Shown here piece after piece: positions 1 to 5,699 of a stretch of 7,988 nucleotides of DNA. How positions within the stretch are numbered: the first letter of the stretch is position 1; each line of letters starts with the position of its first letter. The stretch covers positions 1-7,988 of the forward strand of contig JASHQT010000195.1 in NCBI GenBank assembly GCA_030039005.1, given 5' to 3'. The position numbers and the translations under genes are program-made. This DNA comes from Bryobacteraceae bacterium. Lineage in GTDB: Bacteria; Acidobacteriota; Terriglobia; Bryobacterales; Bryobacteraceae. The notes under the pieces were generated by a model, which saw only the letters and a list, made by a program, of their open reading frames with translations, did no database searches and was not told the DNA's origin.

Positions 1-204
1 ACGGCGTTTTCCACAAAGTGGATGCACAAGGACATCTCCCTGGCGCTCGATTCGGCCCAGGAGTTGGATCTGCCCATGCCGCTAACCAGCCAGACCAAAC
101 AGATGTTTCAGGCTGCAATTTCAGAGGGTTACGGGGATGATGACATGTGCTCAACCATCCGCGTGATGGAGCGCTGGGGTGGTGTCGAGGTCAAGGGAAA
201 ATAA
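1..204 (+). CDS. 3-hydroxyisobutyrate dehydrogenase / beta-hydroxyacid dehydrogenase family oxidoreductase, C-terminal fragment
   Basis: Only the last 67 codons are present, in frame from base 1 to a TAA at 202-204; the start and the N-terminal Rossmann domain lie outside the window. The visible part resembles the all-helical C-terminal domain of the NAD(P)-dependent beta-hydroxyacid dehydrogenases (3-hydroxyisobutyrate dehydrogenase, tartronate semialdehyde reductase, glyoxylate/succinic semialdehyde reductase). It has the typical KD-x-x-LALD-x-A segment at visible residues 10-18, a PMPLTSQ turn near 24-30, and a GYGDDDMCS segment near 42-50 corresponding to the usual G-x-G-x-x-D-x-S tail. 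Enzymes of this family reduce or oxidise small 3-hydroxy acids in the cytoplasm. The substrate cannot be told, because the cofactor loop and catalytic lysine are missing from view. The gene is separated from dxr by 233 bp and is probably a different transcription unit. Confidence 0.8.
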   Translation, partial: TAFSTKWMHKDISLALDSAQELDLPMPLTSQTKQMFQAAISEGYGDDDMCSTIRVMERWGGVEVKGK

Positions 205-219
205 AAATACAAAAAACAG

Positions 220-248
220 TTGCGCTCCAGGAAATCATATATTAGTAT
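220..248 (+). promoter_or_regulatory. Weak sigma70-like promoter candidate
   Basis: TTGCGC at 220-225 and TAGTAT at 243-248 are separated by 17 bp, the preferred spacing. The match is only 3 of 6 for the -35 and 4 of 6 for the -10 consensus. Predicted transcription would start near 255, immediately before the first arm (258-267) of the inverted repeat. The placement is suggestive, but the boxes are poor and such pairs occur by chance in AT-rich gaps. Confidence 0.25.
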
Positions 249-257
249 TGGAATTAA

Positions 258-326
258 GCCAGGGAGGCAACTCCCACCAAAGCGAGACTAACCTCATTAA
301 AGACCCCTGAAGCAATCCTCCCTGGC
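258..326 (+). repeat. Perfect 10-bp inverted repeat with a competing inner hairpin
   Basis: GCCAGGGAGG at 258-267 is exactly complementary to CCTCCCTGGC at 317-326, leaving a 49-nt loop. Inside the first arm, GGGAG (262-266) can instead pair with CTCCC (271-275) around a GCAA tetraloop of the GNRA type. The same five bases therefore have two possible partners, so the long stem and the small hairpin exclude each other. This is seen directly in the sequence; that it forms in RNA and that it matters are inference. Confidence 0.5.
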
Positions 327-349
327 GCCCGAAAGGGTCTGGGTCTTTT
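299..349 (+). terminator. Possible intrinsic terminator or attenuator upstream of dxr
   Basis: AAAGACCC at 299-306 pairs perfectly over 8 bp with GGGTCTTT at 341-348, and the 3' arm merges into a short T-rich run (344-349). The 34-nt interior can hold a smaller hairpin, GCCC (327-330) with GGGT (335-338), around a GAAA tetraloop. GGGTCT occurs twice in tandem (335-340 and 341-346), so the 5' arm has two registers. The long loop and modest T tract make it a weaker terminator than usual. It could end transcription of the upstream dehydrogenase or of a short RNA starting near 255. Its 5' arm lies inside the loop of the 258-326 repeat, so the two stems compete or form a pseudoknot. Confidence 0.35.
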
Positions 350-425
350 CCAAAACGAATAAGCTGCCAAACAGAATCACAAACCGCAAGTTATAGTCCC
401 ACGAACTGATCCAATCTTTTGACGT

Positions 426-431
426 TATAAT
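426..431 (+). promoter_or_regulatory. -10 box of the probable dxr promoter
   Basis: TATAAT matches the sigma70 -10 consensus perfectly and ends 7 nt before the TTG start codon at 438. Transcription would begin at or next to the start codon, giving a leaderless mRNA. No good -35 lies 16-18 bp upstream; a TTGACG at 419-424 is too close to serve this box. Confidence 0.5.
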
Positions 432-437
432 AGGCCA

Positions 438-1655
438 TTGAAGACGCTCACTCTCCTGGGTTGTACGGGTTCTATTGGGGTCAGCACTTTGGACGTGGTG
501 GGACGTCACCCGGAGCGCTACCGTGTGCACGCGCTGGTGGCGGGGTCGAACGTCGATCTCCTGGCCCAGCAGATTCAGCGGTTTCGGCCTGCAGTCGCGG
601 TGACGGCAACGGAGGCAGCCCGCGCGAATCTAATTAGCAGGTTGAAGGACTGCGCCCTTTCGCGCGACTGCTGGCCGGAGCTTGCTTGGGGGGCTGTGGC
701 GAGAGTGGAAGCTGCCGTAGCGCCTAGCGTGGATTTCGTGATGTCCGCCATCGTCGGGGTCGCGGGGCTTGAGGCTACGTATGAAGCCATTCGCCGCGGC
801 AAGCGGCTGGGTTTGGCGAACAAAGAAGTGTTGGTTTCGAGCGGGAAGCTGGTGCTTGAAGCGGCCAGGAAATCGGGGACTGAGCTGATTCCAGTGGATA
901 GCGAACACAACGGGGCGCACCAATGCCTGCGGGCCGGACGGCGCGCCGAAGTGGCCCGGCTGATCCTCACAGCCTCGGGTGGCCCGTTTCGGGAGACTCC
1001 CGCCGATAAACTGGCCGAAGTCACCCCCGCCGACGCCCTGAAGCATCCCACCTGGAAGATGGGGCGGCGCATTACCATCGATTCGGCCACGATGATGAAC
1101 AAAGGCTTTGAGGTGATCGAGGCCTGTTGGTTATTCGACTTTTCCGCCGATGAAGTGGATGTGGTGATCCATCCCCAATCCTCGGTTCACGCGATGGTGG
1201 AATACACCGATGGCAGCGTGATCGCGCAGGTATCGGCTACCGATATGCGCATGCCGATCCAGTATGCGCTCACCTATCCGGATCGCGAGCCGGCGCCGGT
1301 TCCGCGGCTGGATTGGACCGAGCCGCGACAGTGGAGCTTCGCGGCGCCCGATGCGCGCAAGTTTCCCGCGCTGCGGCTGGCTCGCGAGGCTTTTCGCGCC
1401 GGAGGGTCGGCCGGATGCACACTGAACGCGGCGGACGAAATCGCGGTGGAGGCTTTTCTGGATGGGCGAATTTCCTTTCCCTCGATCGCCGAGGTGGTGG
1501 AGGAAACGCTGCAGCGCGTGCCGAATCGCGAAGCCGCATCCATCCAAGAGATACTGGAGATAGACGAACGGTCGCGCGTAGTGGCGCGTACCATTATTAC
1601 GGAGCGTTCCGCGAGCGCTGGTGAAAAGCATGGGGTGTCTTCCGTTGAGGCCTAG
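438..1655 (+). CDS. dxr: 1-deoxy-D-xylulose 5-phosphate reductoisomerase
   Basis: Converts 1-deoxy-D-xylulose 5-phosphate to 2-C-methyl-D-erythritol 4-phosphate with NADPH and a divalent metal, the first committed step of the MEP isoprenoid pathway in the cytoplasm. The 405 residues fit the family length. Visible landmarks are the NADPH-binding GCTGSIG at 8-14, ANKE at 127-130, the metal-binding VDSEHN at 153-158 (D154, E156), SGGPFR at 180-185, the substrate-binding HPTWKMG at 203-209, and NKGFE at 221-225 with the third metal ligand E225. IHPQSSVH at 244-251 and the C-terminal helical domain (about 290-380) follow. The start is TTG: an in-frame TGA lies at 420-422, no ATG or GTG follows it, and the first beta strand begins right after. 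There is no Shine-Dalgarno at proper distance. rseP starts 6 nt after the stop, implying co-transcription. Confidence 0.97.
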   Translation: MKTLTLLGCTGSIGVSTLDVVGRHPERYRVHALVAGSNVDLLAQQIQRFRPAVAVTATEAARANLISRLKDCALSRDCWPELAWGAVARVEAAVAPSVDFVMSAIVGVAGLEATYEAIRRGKRLGLANKEVLVSSGKLVLEAARKSGTELIPVDSEHNGAHQCLRAGRRAEVARLILTASGGPFRETPADKLAEVTPADALKHPTWKMGRRITIDSATMMNKGFEVIEACWLFDFSADEVDVVIHPQSSVHAMVEYTDGSVIAQVSATDMRMPIQYALTYPDREPAPVPRLDWTEPRQWSFAAPDARKFPALRLAREAFRAGGSAGCTLNAADEIAVEAFLDGRISFPSIAEVVEETLQRVPNREAASIQEILEIDERSRVVARTIITERSASAGEKHGVSSVEA

Positions 1656-1661
1656 ATTATT

Positions 1662-2981
1662 ATGAGCTTCGTCGTATTACAGAACATCTGGTGGTTCCTG
1701 ATCATGATCGGGGTCATGATCCTCATCCACGAGTTAGGCCATTATTGGGCGGCGCGTTTCTTTGACGTGAAAGTGGACACCTTCAGCTTTGGGTTCGGCC
1801 CCCGGCTGTTCGGTTTCAAGAAGGGCGAGACGGATTTTCGTTTCTCCCTCATCCTGCTGGGCGGGTACGTGAAGATGGCCGGCGAGCAACCTGGAGACGA
1901 GCAAGCCGCCGCCGAGCCGCGTGGCCTGTATTGCAAGCCACGCTGGCAGCGCTTGATCATCCTTTTTGCCGGGCCGGCCATGAACATCATTCTTGCCGTG
2001 GCGGTGCTCACGGGACTCTTCATGGTGCGGTTCCCGAAGATTCCGGATACGCGTTCACCGGAAATCGGCTATATCGTTCCCGATAGTCCAGCCGCCAAAG
2101 CAGGCCTGAAGGAAGGCGACCGCATCGTCCAAATCGGCGATGAGGCGAATCCCACTTGGGAAGACATCTCCATGCGCGAGGGGGCCAGCGCCGGCCATAC
2201 GATGAGCGTGTGGATTGTTCGCAACGGGCAGCGCCAATTGTTGCACGTAACGCCGGCGCTCGAACCGAAGACGGGCACCGGGTTTGCCGGGTGGGACGAG
2301 CCGAACCAGATCCAGATTGGCAACCTAAGGGAGGGTTCGCCCGCCGCCAAGGCCGGGCTTCAACCCGGCGATCTGATCGTAAGCGTGGATGGCCAGCCGA
2401 TTCATTCCACGGCCAAGGTTCACGATATTATCAGCGGCAGCGGCGGCAAGCCCGTGGACGTGGTCTACTCGCGCGGCGCGAGGACGATGACCGCGCAATT
2501 GACGCCCGCCAGGCTTGAGAACAACGGCGCCAAGGAATGGATGATCGGCGTGACGCTCGAAGCCAAGATTTCCTTCGTCAGCCTGCCGTTCCCGCAAGCG
2601 CTTTCCGAGTCGGTGCGTGAGAACGCCAAGAACACGACGTTCATTTATCAATTCCTGCGCGGCATCGCGGAGCGGCGAATGTCGCCGAAATCCGTCGCGG
2701 GTCCCATCGGCATCGTTCAGATGTCGGGCGAGGAAGCGCGCGAAGGTCCCATGGCGTTTCTGGGCCTGATGGCCGCGCTCAGCCTCAACCTGGCCATCGT
2801 CAATCTGCTGCCGATTCCGATCCTGGACGGCGGCACGATGCTCATGCTGCTGGTGGAGATATTCATGCGCCGCGATCTCAGCTTGCAAGTCAGGGAAGCC
2901 GCGCTGCGCCTGGGTTTTGTGTTTATCATGGCGCTGGTGGCGTTCGTGATTTACAACGATATTTCGAAACTCGCCGGCTGA
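1662..2981 (+). CDS. rseP: RIP metalloprotease RseP (site-2 protease family, M50)
   Basis: A zinc intramembrane protease of the inner membrane that cuts transmembrane segments of anti-sigma factors and leftover signal peptides. The 439 residues are close to E. coli RseP (450). Predicted helix 1 (about 5-26) carries the zinc motif HELGH at 23-27. A GGYVKM beta-hairpin segment lies at 67-72 and helix 2 (about 97-118) contains FAGPAMN at 102-108. Two periplasmic PDZ domains span about 133-200 and 216-284, each with an SPAAKAGL-x-x-GD core. Helix 3 holds NLLPIPILDGG at 381-391, with D389 as third zinc ligand, and a last helix spans about 416-432. A GAGG at 1647-1650 inside the end of dxr may serve as ribosome site, 11 nt before the ATG. 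Translational coupling with dxr is likely. Substrates cannot be inferred; no anti-sigma gene is nearby. Confidence 0.96.
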   Translation: MSFVVLQNIWWFLIMIGVMILIHELGHYWAARFFDVKVDTFSFGFGPRLFGFKKGETDFRFSLILLGGYVKMAGEQPGDEQAAAEPRGLYCKPRWQRLIILFAGPAMNIILAVAVLTGLFMVRFPKIPDTRSPEIGYIVPDSPAAKAGLKEGDRIVQIGDEANPTWEDISMREGASAGHTMSVWIVRNGQRQLLHVTPALEPKTGTGFAGWDEPNQIQIGNLREGSPAAKAGLQPGDLIVSVDGQPIHSTAKVHDIISGSGGKPVDVVYSRGARTMTAQLTPARLENNGAKEWMIGVTLEAKISFVSLPFPQALSESVRENAKNTTFIYQFLRGIAERRMSPKSVAGPIGIVQMSGEEAREGPMAFLGLMAALSLNLAIVNLLPIPILDGGTMLMLLVEIFMRRDLSLQVREAALRLGFVFIMALVAFVIYNDISKLAG

Positions 2982-2994
2982 CCTTCTAGCTGGC
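2973..2994. terminator. Short hairpin spanning two convergent stop codons
   Basis: GCCGGCT at 2973-2979 pairs with AGCTGGC at 2988-2994 over 7 bp with one G-U pair, around an 8-nt loop. It straddles the stops of rseP (2979-2981) and of the convergent gene (2986-2988). Neither side has a T tract, so it is not a classic intrinsic terminator; it could protect 3' ends or be chance. Confidence 0.25.
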
Positions 2995-3432
2995 TGCTTC
3001 CGGCTGTTGTTGGCGCGCTCTGATTCCCGCGCGTATCGCCTCACGGCGCCGTGTTAGGGTTGCTTCCGCATGGGGAGCTGCCATGACAACCGCCTCCATG
3101 TGTTTGCAAAAGTCCGGCTCACCGCTCGCGGACCGCATTTCTGCGAGAAACGGTTGAATCTTAGCGAATGTGGCGAGAATCTCGCCGTGCGCGGCCCGGA
3201 ACGCATCGCCGTCAATCGCGCCCGTGGTGACCATGGAGGCAGCCATGTCCCAATACCCGAGAACCATGCGGAACGAGGCGTTGCGCTCCCCGCTAACCGC
3301 CGAAACGAGGTCCGCGAAACTATCGGGATTGAACTCGAGCAGGAACCAGGCACGCGCCTCCCGCAAGACGGGTTCGCGGCGAAGGTCGAACAACTGAAGG
3401 TTCAACTGAGCATTCTCGAAGGGTGTTGGCAT
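2986..3432 (-). CDS. Conserved-looking hypothetical protein, soluble and helical
   Basis: A 148-residue protein whose function I do not recognise. It has no signal peptide, membrane segment or metal motif. The sequence is mostly amphipathic helix, with a distinctive FRMVLGYWDMAASMV stretch at 54-68, a GAIDGDAF turn at 71-78 and a basic C-terminal tail (about 125-140). The pattern reminds me of small DUF4760-like proteins found in acidobacteria and relatives, but that is memory and not a search result. It starts 24 bp after the M49 peptidase gene on the same strand, so the two probably share a transcript. Support for this frame over the antisense one (3070-3960) comes from its ordinary globular composition and tight fit between neighbours. 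The ATG at 3430-3432 has no clear Shine-Dalgarno. Confidence 0.7.
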   Translation of the reverse strand: MPTPFENAQLNLQLFDLRREPVLREARAWFLLEFNPDSFADLVSAVSGERNASFRMVLGYWDMAASMVTTGAIDGDAFRAAHGEILATFAKIQPFLAEMRSASGEPDFCKHMEAVVMAAPHAEATLTRRREAIRAGIRARQQQPEAAS

Positions 3433-3456
3433 AACAATCTGGTTCGAGCGGCTAAG

Positions 3457-5154
3457 TCAATTACCGCTTCTAGCGTGCTCCGGCGCGATCTGGTCCGCCG
3501 TCACAAACACCGGCTGAATGTCCACGGGGATGTGGCTCAGTCCGTTCAACGCCTTCTGCATATTCGGCCGGATGACGCCCAATTCATCCAGCATCTTCTT
3601 GGCGCCCGTGTAATCGCCCGTGGCTTCGATGGTCAGCAGATCGTGATCCAAGTCCCGCACCGCGCCGCGAATCTTCTCCAAGTTCACTTCGAACGTGCCG
3701 TCGGGGTGCGCGATGAACCCGCCTTTGTCGGTGATGTAATTCACCTGCATCGCCATCCCCTTGCCGTGCGCGTCGTTAAGGCCGAAGCGCAGCGTGCGGA
3801 ACGTGGACGCGAGAAACGTGGTATACAACTGGCGCTCGGTCGCGGGACTCGCCGGAATCAGCTTGCGATCATACAAATGTTGCAGCATGTAGAGACCCGT
3901 AACGTCGGCCTTGGCTTCCTCGATCGCGCTGTACTGTTCCTTCAATTCCTGGCGCGGTGAAGTGGCGCGCCCCGAGACGGTGATCTGATGCGGCCCGATG
4001 CCATGGCTCAGCTCGTGCGCCAGGATGTGCGTGAAGAAGGCATCGAAACTCAGGTCCTTCTGGCCGGCCGCCGTGAGCACATGCTTGGCGATCGGCTCCA
4101 GCGTGGAGTGAAACTTGGCCTCCTGCACGTTCTTCAGCATCACGCGCTTGCTGCCCTTCAGCGTGACCACGCGCTCGTCGTTCGGCAAGTTGTACGCGGC
4201 GGTCTGGACCGCGTGGGCGGCATCGCCTGCATCAAAAACTTCGTTCACCACGCGAATGGGCGAACTCGCGCCGAGCTTCGGATTGCGATACTTCGGCTCG
4301 ATCGGCAGGTTGTTCTCTACTTCCTGGAGATGATCGGCGAACAACTTCAGCTTGGCCGTTTCGGCCTCATCGCGCACGTTCACGTAAGCTTCGAACGCGG
4401 CCTTATAGCCGAAAATATCGTCGTTGTAAGTTTCATAAGGCCCGATGGTAATGTCCAGGGGGGCGTCCAGATCCATCCAGGTGATGTCGCTCTCGTAATA
4501 ATCGTTGGAGCGAAAGGCGGCGGCGCGCTCCGTCAGGAATCTCTTGAGCGTCGGGTTATCCGTGAGGGCGGCCGCTTGTTCGAGCAGCTTGGCCGATTTC
4601 TCCAGATCGGCGCGATACTCCTGGTTGTAGGGAACCGCGTGCAGTTTATGATTGGCATCGCGGCGAATCACGGTGAAAAATCCTACGGCCTGCTCGCGTT
4701 CCGGTTTCGAAAGCGTCTTCACCCAGGATTCGAACTCCCCGCGCGTCATGTCCTCGGGATAGAAATTCGCGCCGGGCAACTTCTTCGGTGGAACATCCGG
4801 CAAGAACGCTTCGTGATCGTCGATTTCCGACCATGGCGATTTGTTCAGCCAGAAATAATCCAAGCGCGCCTTCCCGAGTGGTGTTTTGTCGCGGAGCAGC
4901 TTCGCATAAAGCGCGTGATTGCCGCTCCACATCTGCGTCAGGAAGATATCGTTAAGCACGTGCGACGCTTCAATCAGCTTGGCCAGCGCCTGGCGGTCGC
5001 CGGGCGAAAGCCTGGAGATGTCGACGCGGAGTTCGGTCGGCTGAAAGCGCGCGATCATTTTGTCGAGCTGCGCGAGATCGGGGGTGGCGGCGGTAGCGGT
5101 AAGCATGGTCCCTAGAATTAGCGTGAACGGCAGAATTCTCTTCACTGATCGCAT
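3457..5154 (-). CDS. Secreted dipeptidyl peptidase III-like zinc metallopeptidase (family M49, HEXXH type)
   Basis: Family M49 enzymes remove dipeptides from the N-termini of short peptides using one zinc ion. This 565-residue protein has an N-terminal signal peptide (residues 1 to about 23: basic MRSVKR, hydrophobic core, then small residues) and no lipobox cysteine, so it is probably periplasmic or secreted. The mature part contains no cysteine. The zinc motif is HELSH at 380-384, followed by GIGPH, and EEAKAD at 412-417 corresponds to the EECRAE motif of classical DPP III, with E413 the likely third ligand. YETYNDDIFGYKAAFEAY at 240-257 is another family-like segment. The five-residue HEXXH replaces the classical six-residue HEXXGH and resembles the Caldithrix DPP III and plant Nudix-fused forms; no Nudix box is present. 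AGGAAG, 7 nt before the ATG, supports the start. Divergent from bfr. Confidence 0.85.
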   Translation of the reverse strand: MRSVKRILPFTLILGTMLTATAATPDLAQLDKMIARFQPTELRVDISRLSPGDRQALAKLIEASHVLNDIFLTQMWSGNHALYAKLLRDKTPLGKARLDYFWLNKSPWSEIDDHEAFLPDVPPKKLPGANFYPEDMTRGEFESWVKTLSKPEREQAVGFFTVIRRDANHKLHAVPYNQEYRADLEKSAKLLEQAAALTDNPTLKRFLTERAAAFRSNDYYESDITWMDLDAPLDITIGPYETYNDDIFGYKAAFEAYVNVRDEAETAKLKLFADHLQEVENNLPIEPKYRNPKLGASSPIRVVNEVFDAGDAAHAVQTAAYNLPNDERVVTLKGSKRVMLKNVQEAKFHSTLEPIAKHVLTAAGQKDLSFDAFFTHILAHELSHGIGPHQITVSGRATSPRQELKEQYSAIEEAKADVTGLYMLQHLYDRKLIPASPATERQLYTTFLASTFRTLRFGLNDAHGKGMAMQVNYITDKGGFIAHPDGTFEVNLEKIRGAVRDLDHDLLTIEATGDYTGAKKMLDELGVIRPNMQKALNGLSHIPVDIQPVFVTADQIAPEHARSGN

Positions 5155-5161
5155 GCTAACA

Positions 5162-5167
5162 CTTCCT
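5162..5167 (-). promoter_or_regulatory. Ribosome binding site of the M49 peptidase gene
   Basis: On the minus strand this reads AGGAAG, 7 nt before the ATG at 5152-5154. It is a good Shine-Dalgarno match at normal spacing and fixes the start. The peptidase mRNA must therefore begin at or beyond 5168, inside or next to the bfr promoter. Confidence 0.6.
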
Positions 5168-5168
5168 G

Positions 5169-5174
5169 TAAAAT
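5169..5174 (+). promoter_or_regulatory. -10-like box in front of bfr
   Basis: TAAAAT matches 5 of 6 bases of the -10 consensus and ends 7 nt before the bfr ATG at 5181, the same distance as the box before dxr. This predicts a leaderless bfr mRNA. No convincing -35 is seen; CTGATC at 5145-5150 lies 18 bp upstream with 3 of 6 matches. Confidence 0.4.
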
Positions 5175-5180
5175 GACGAG

Positions 5181-5669
5181 ATGCGCGGAAACGACAAAGT
5201 CCTGGAGCACCTGAGCATCGCGTTGAAGGCGGAGCTGACCGCCATCAACCAATACTTCCTGCATTCGAAGATGTGCGAGAATTGGGGCTACTTCCGGCTG
5301 GCCGGCGATTACCGCAAAGAATCCATCGAAGAGATGGTACACGCCGAAAAGCTGATGAATCGCATCCTGTTCCTGGAAGGCACGCCAAACATGACGGACT
5401 TGAGTCCGATTCACGTCGGCAGAAACGTCAAAGCCCAGTACGAGAGCGATCTGAAGCTGGAGCTGGACGCGGTACACCATTTGAATTCGGCGATCAAGCT
5501 GGCGGTGGAAGTGGGCGACAACGCGTCGCGCGCGCTGTTCGAAGAAATTCTAAAGGACGAAGAAGAACACGTCGATCATCTCGAAGGACAGCTCCACGCC
5601 ATCGCCGAAATGGGTTTGGAGAATTACCTGGCGCAGCAGCTTCACAAAGGCGAGGACGAAAAAGACTGA
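5181..5669 (+). CDS. bfr: Bacterioferritin (haem-binding ferritin)
   Basis: Forms a 24-subunit cytoplasmic shell that oxidises Fe(II) and stores it as mineral, protecting against iron-driven oxidative damage. The 162 residues align without gaps to the E. coli numbering (158 residues): all six ferroxidase ligands are present, E18, E51, H54, E94, E127 and H130, and the haem ligand M52 is kept, so this is a true haem-type bacterioferritin and not a plain ferritin. The four-helix pattern is intact, and the C-terminus ends in an acidic tail (GEDEKD). An in-frame TAA lies 12 nt upstream of the ATG, so no longer start is possible. No purine-rich ribosome site precedes it. No Fur-box-like palindrome fits in the 26-bp divergent gap, and no bacterioferritin-associated ferredoxin gene is adjacent. 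Confidence 0.97.
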   Translation: MRGNDKVLEHLSIALKAELTAINQYFLHSKMCENWGYFRLAGDYRKESIEEMVHAEKLMNRILFLEGTPNMTDLSPIHVGRNVKAQYESDLKLELDAVHHLNSAIKLAVEVGDNASRALFEEILKDEEEHVDHLEGQLHAIAEMGLENYLAQQLHKGEDEKD

Positions 5670-5699
5670 GCCGCGGGCGTAAGCTGGGGTGCGGACACC

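Larger units (their letters stand above)
205..437. other. Intergenic region, no gene, rich in inverted repeats
   Basis: No convincing coding sequence covers this gap; the only longer reading frame (minus strand, 297-530) runs into dxr and has no family resemblance. Base composition is clearly more AT-rich than the flanking genes. It contains a weak promoter-like pair at 220-248, three pairs of complementary segments between 258 and 348, a short T tract at 344-349, and a TATAAT box at 426-431 in front of dxr. These are listed separately. I recognise no known riboswitch or tRNA here. Confidence 0.8.

Noticed and set aside
335..346. Tandem GGGTCT repeat as a possible operator
   Set aside because: Only two copies, best explained as alternative registers of the hairpin arm; no regulator binding pattern recognised.
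419..424. TTGACG as a -35 box for dxr
   Set aside because: It lies 1 bp from the TATAAT box, and at 17 bp downstream there is no -10-like sequence, only dxr coding DNA.
297..530. Minus-strand reading frame of 77 codons across the dxr upstream gap
   Set aside because: It overlaps the dxr start antisense, has no ribosome site or recognisable domain, and crosses the repeat-rich region.
3070..5115. Two long + strand reading frames (3070-3960, 296 codons; 3988-5115, 375 codons) opposite the M49 and hypothetical genes
   Set aside because: Their products are rich in Arg, His, Gln and Val with no domain pattern, and they mirror the codon bias of the clearly coding minus strand, which carries a signal peptide and zinc motifs.
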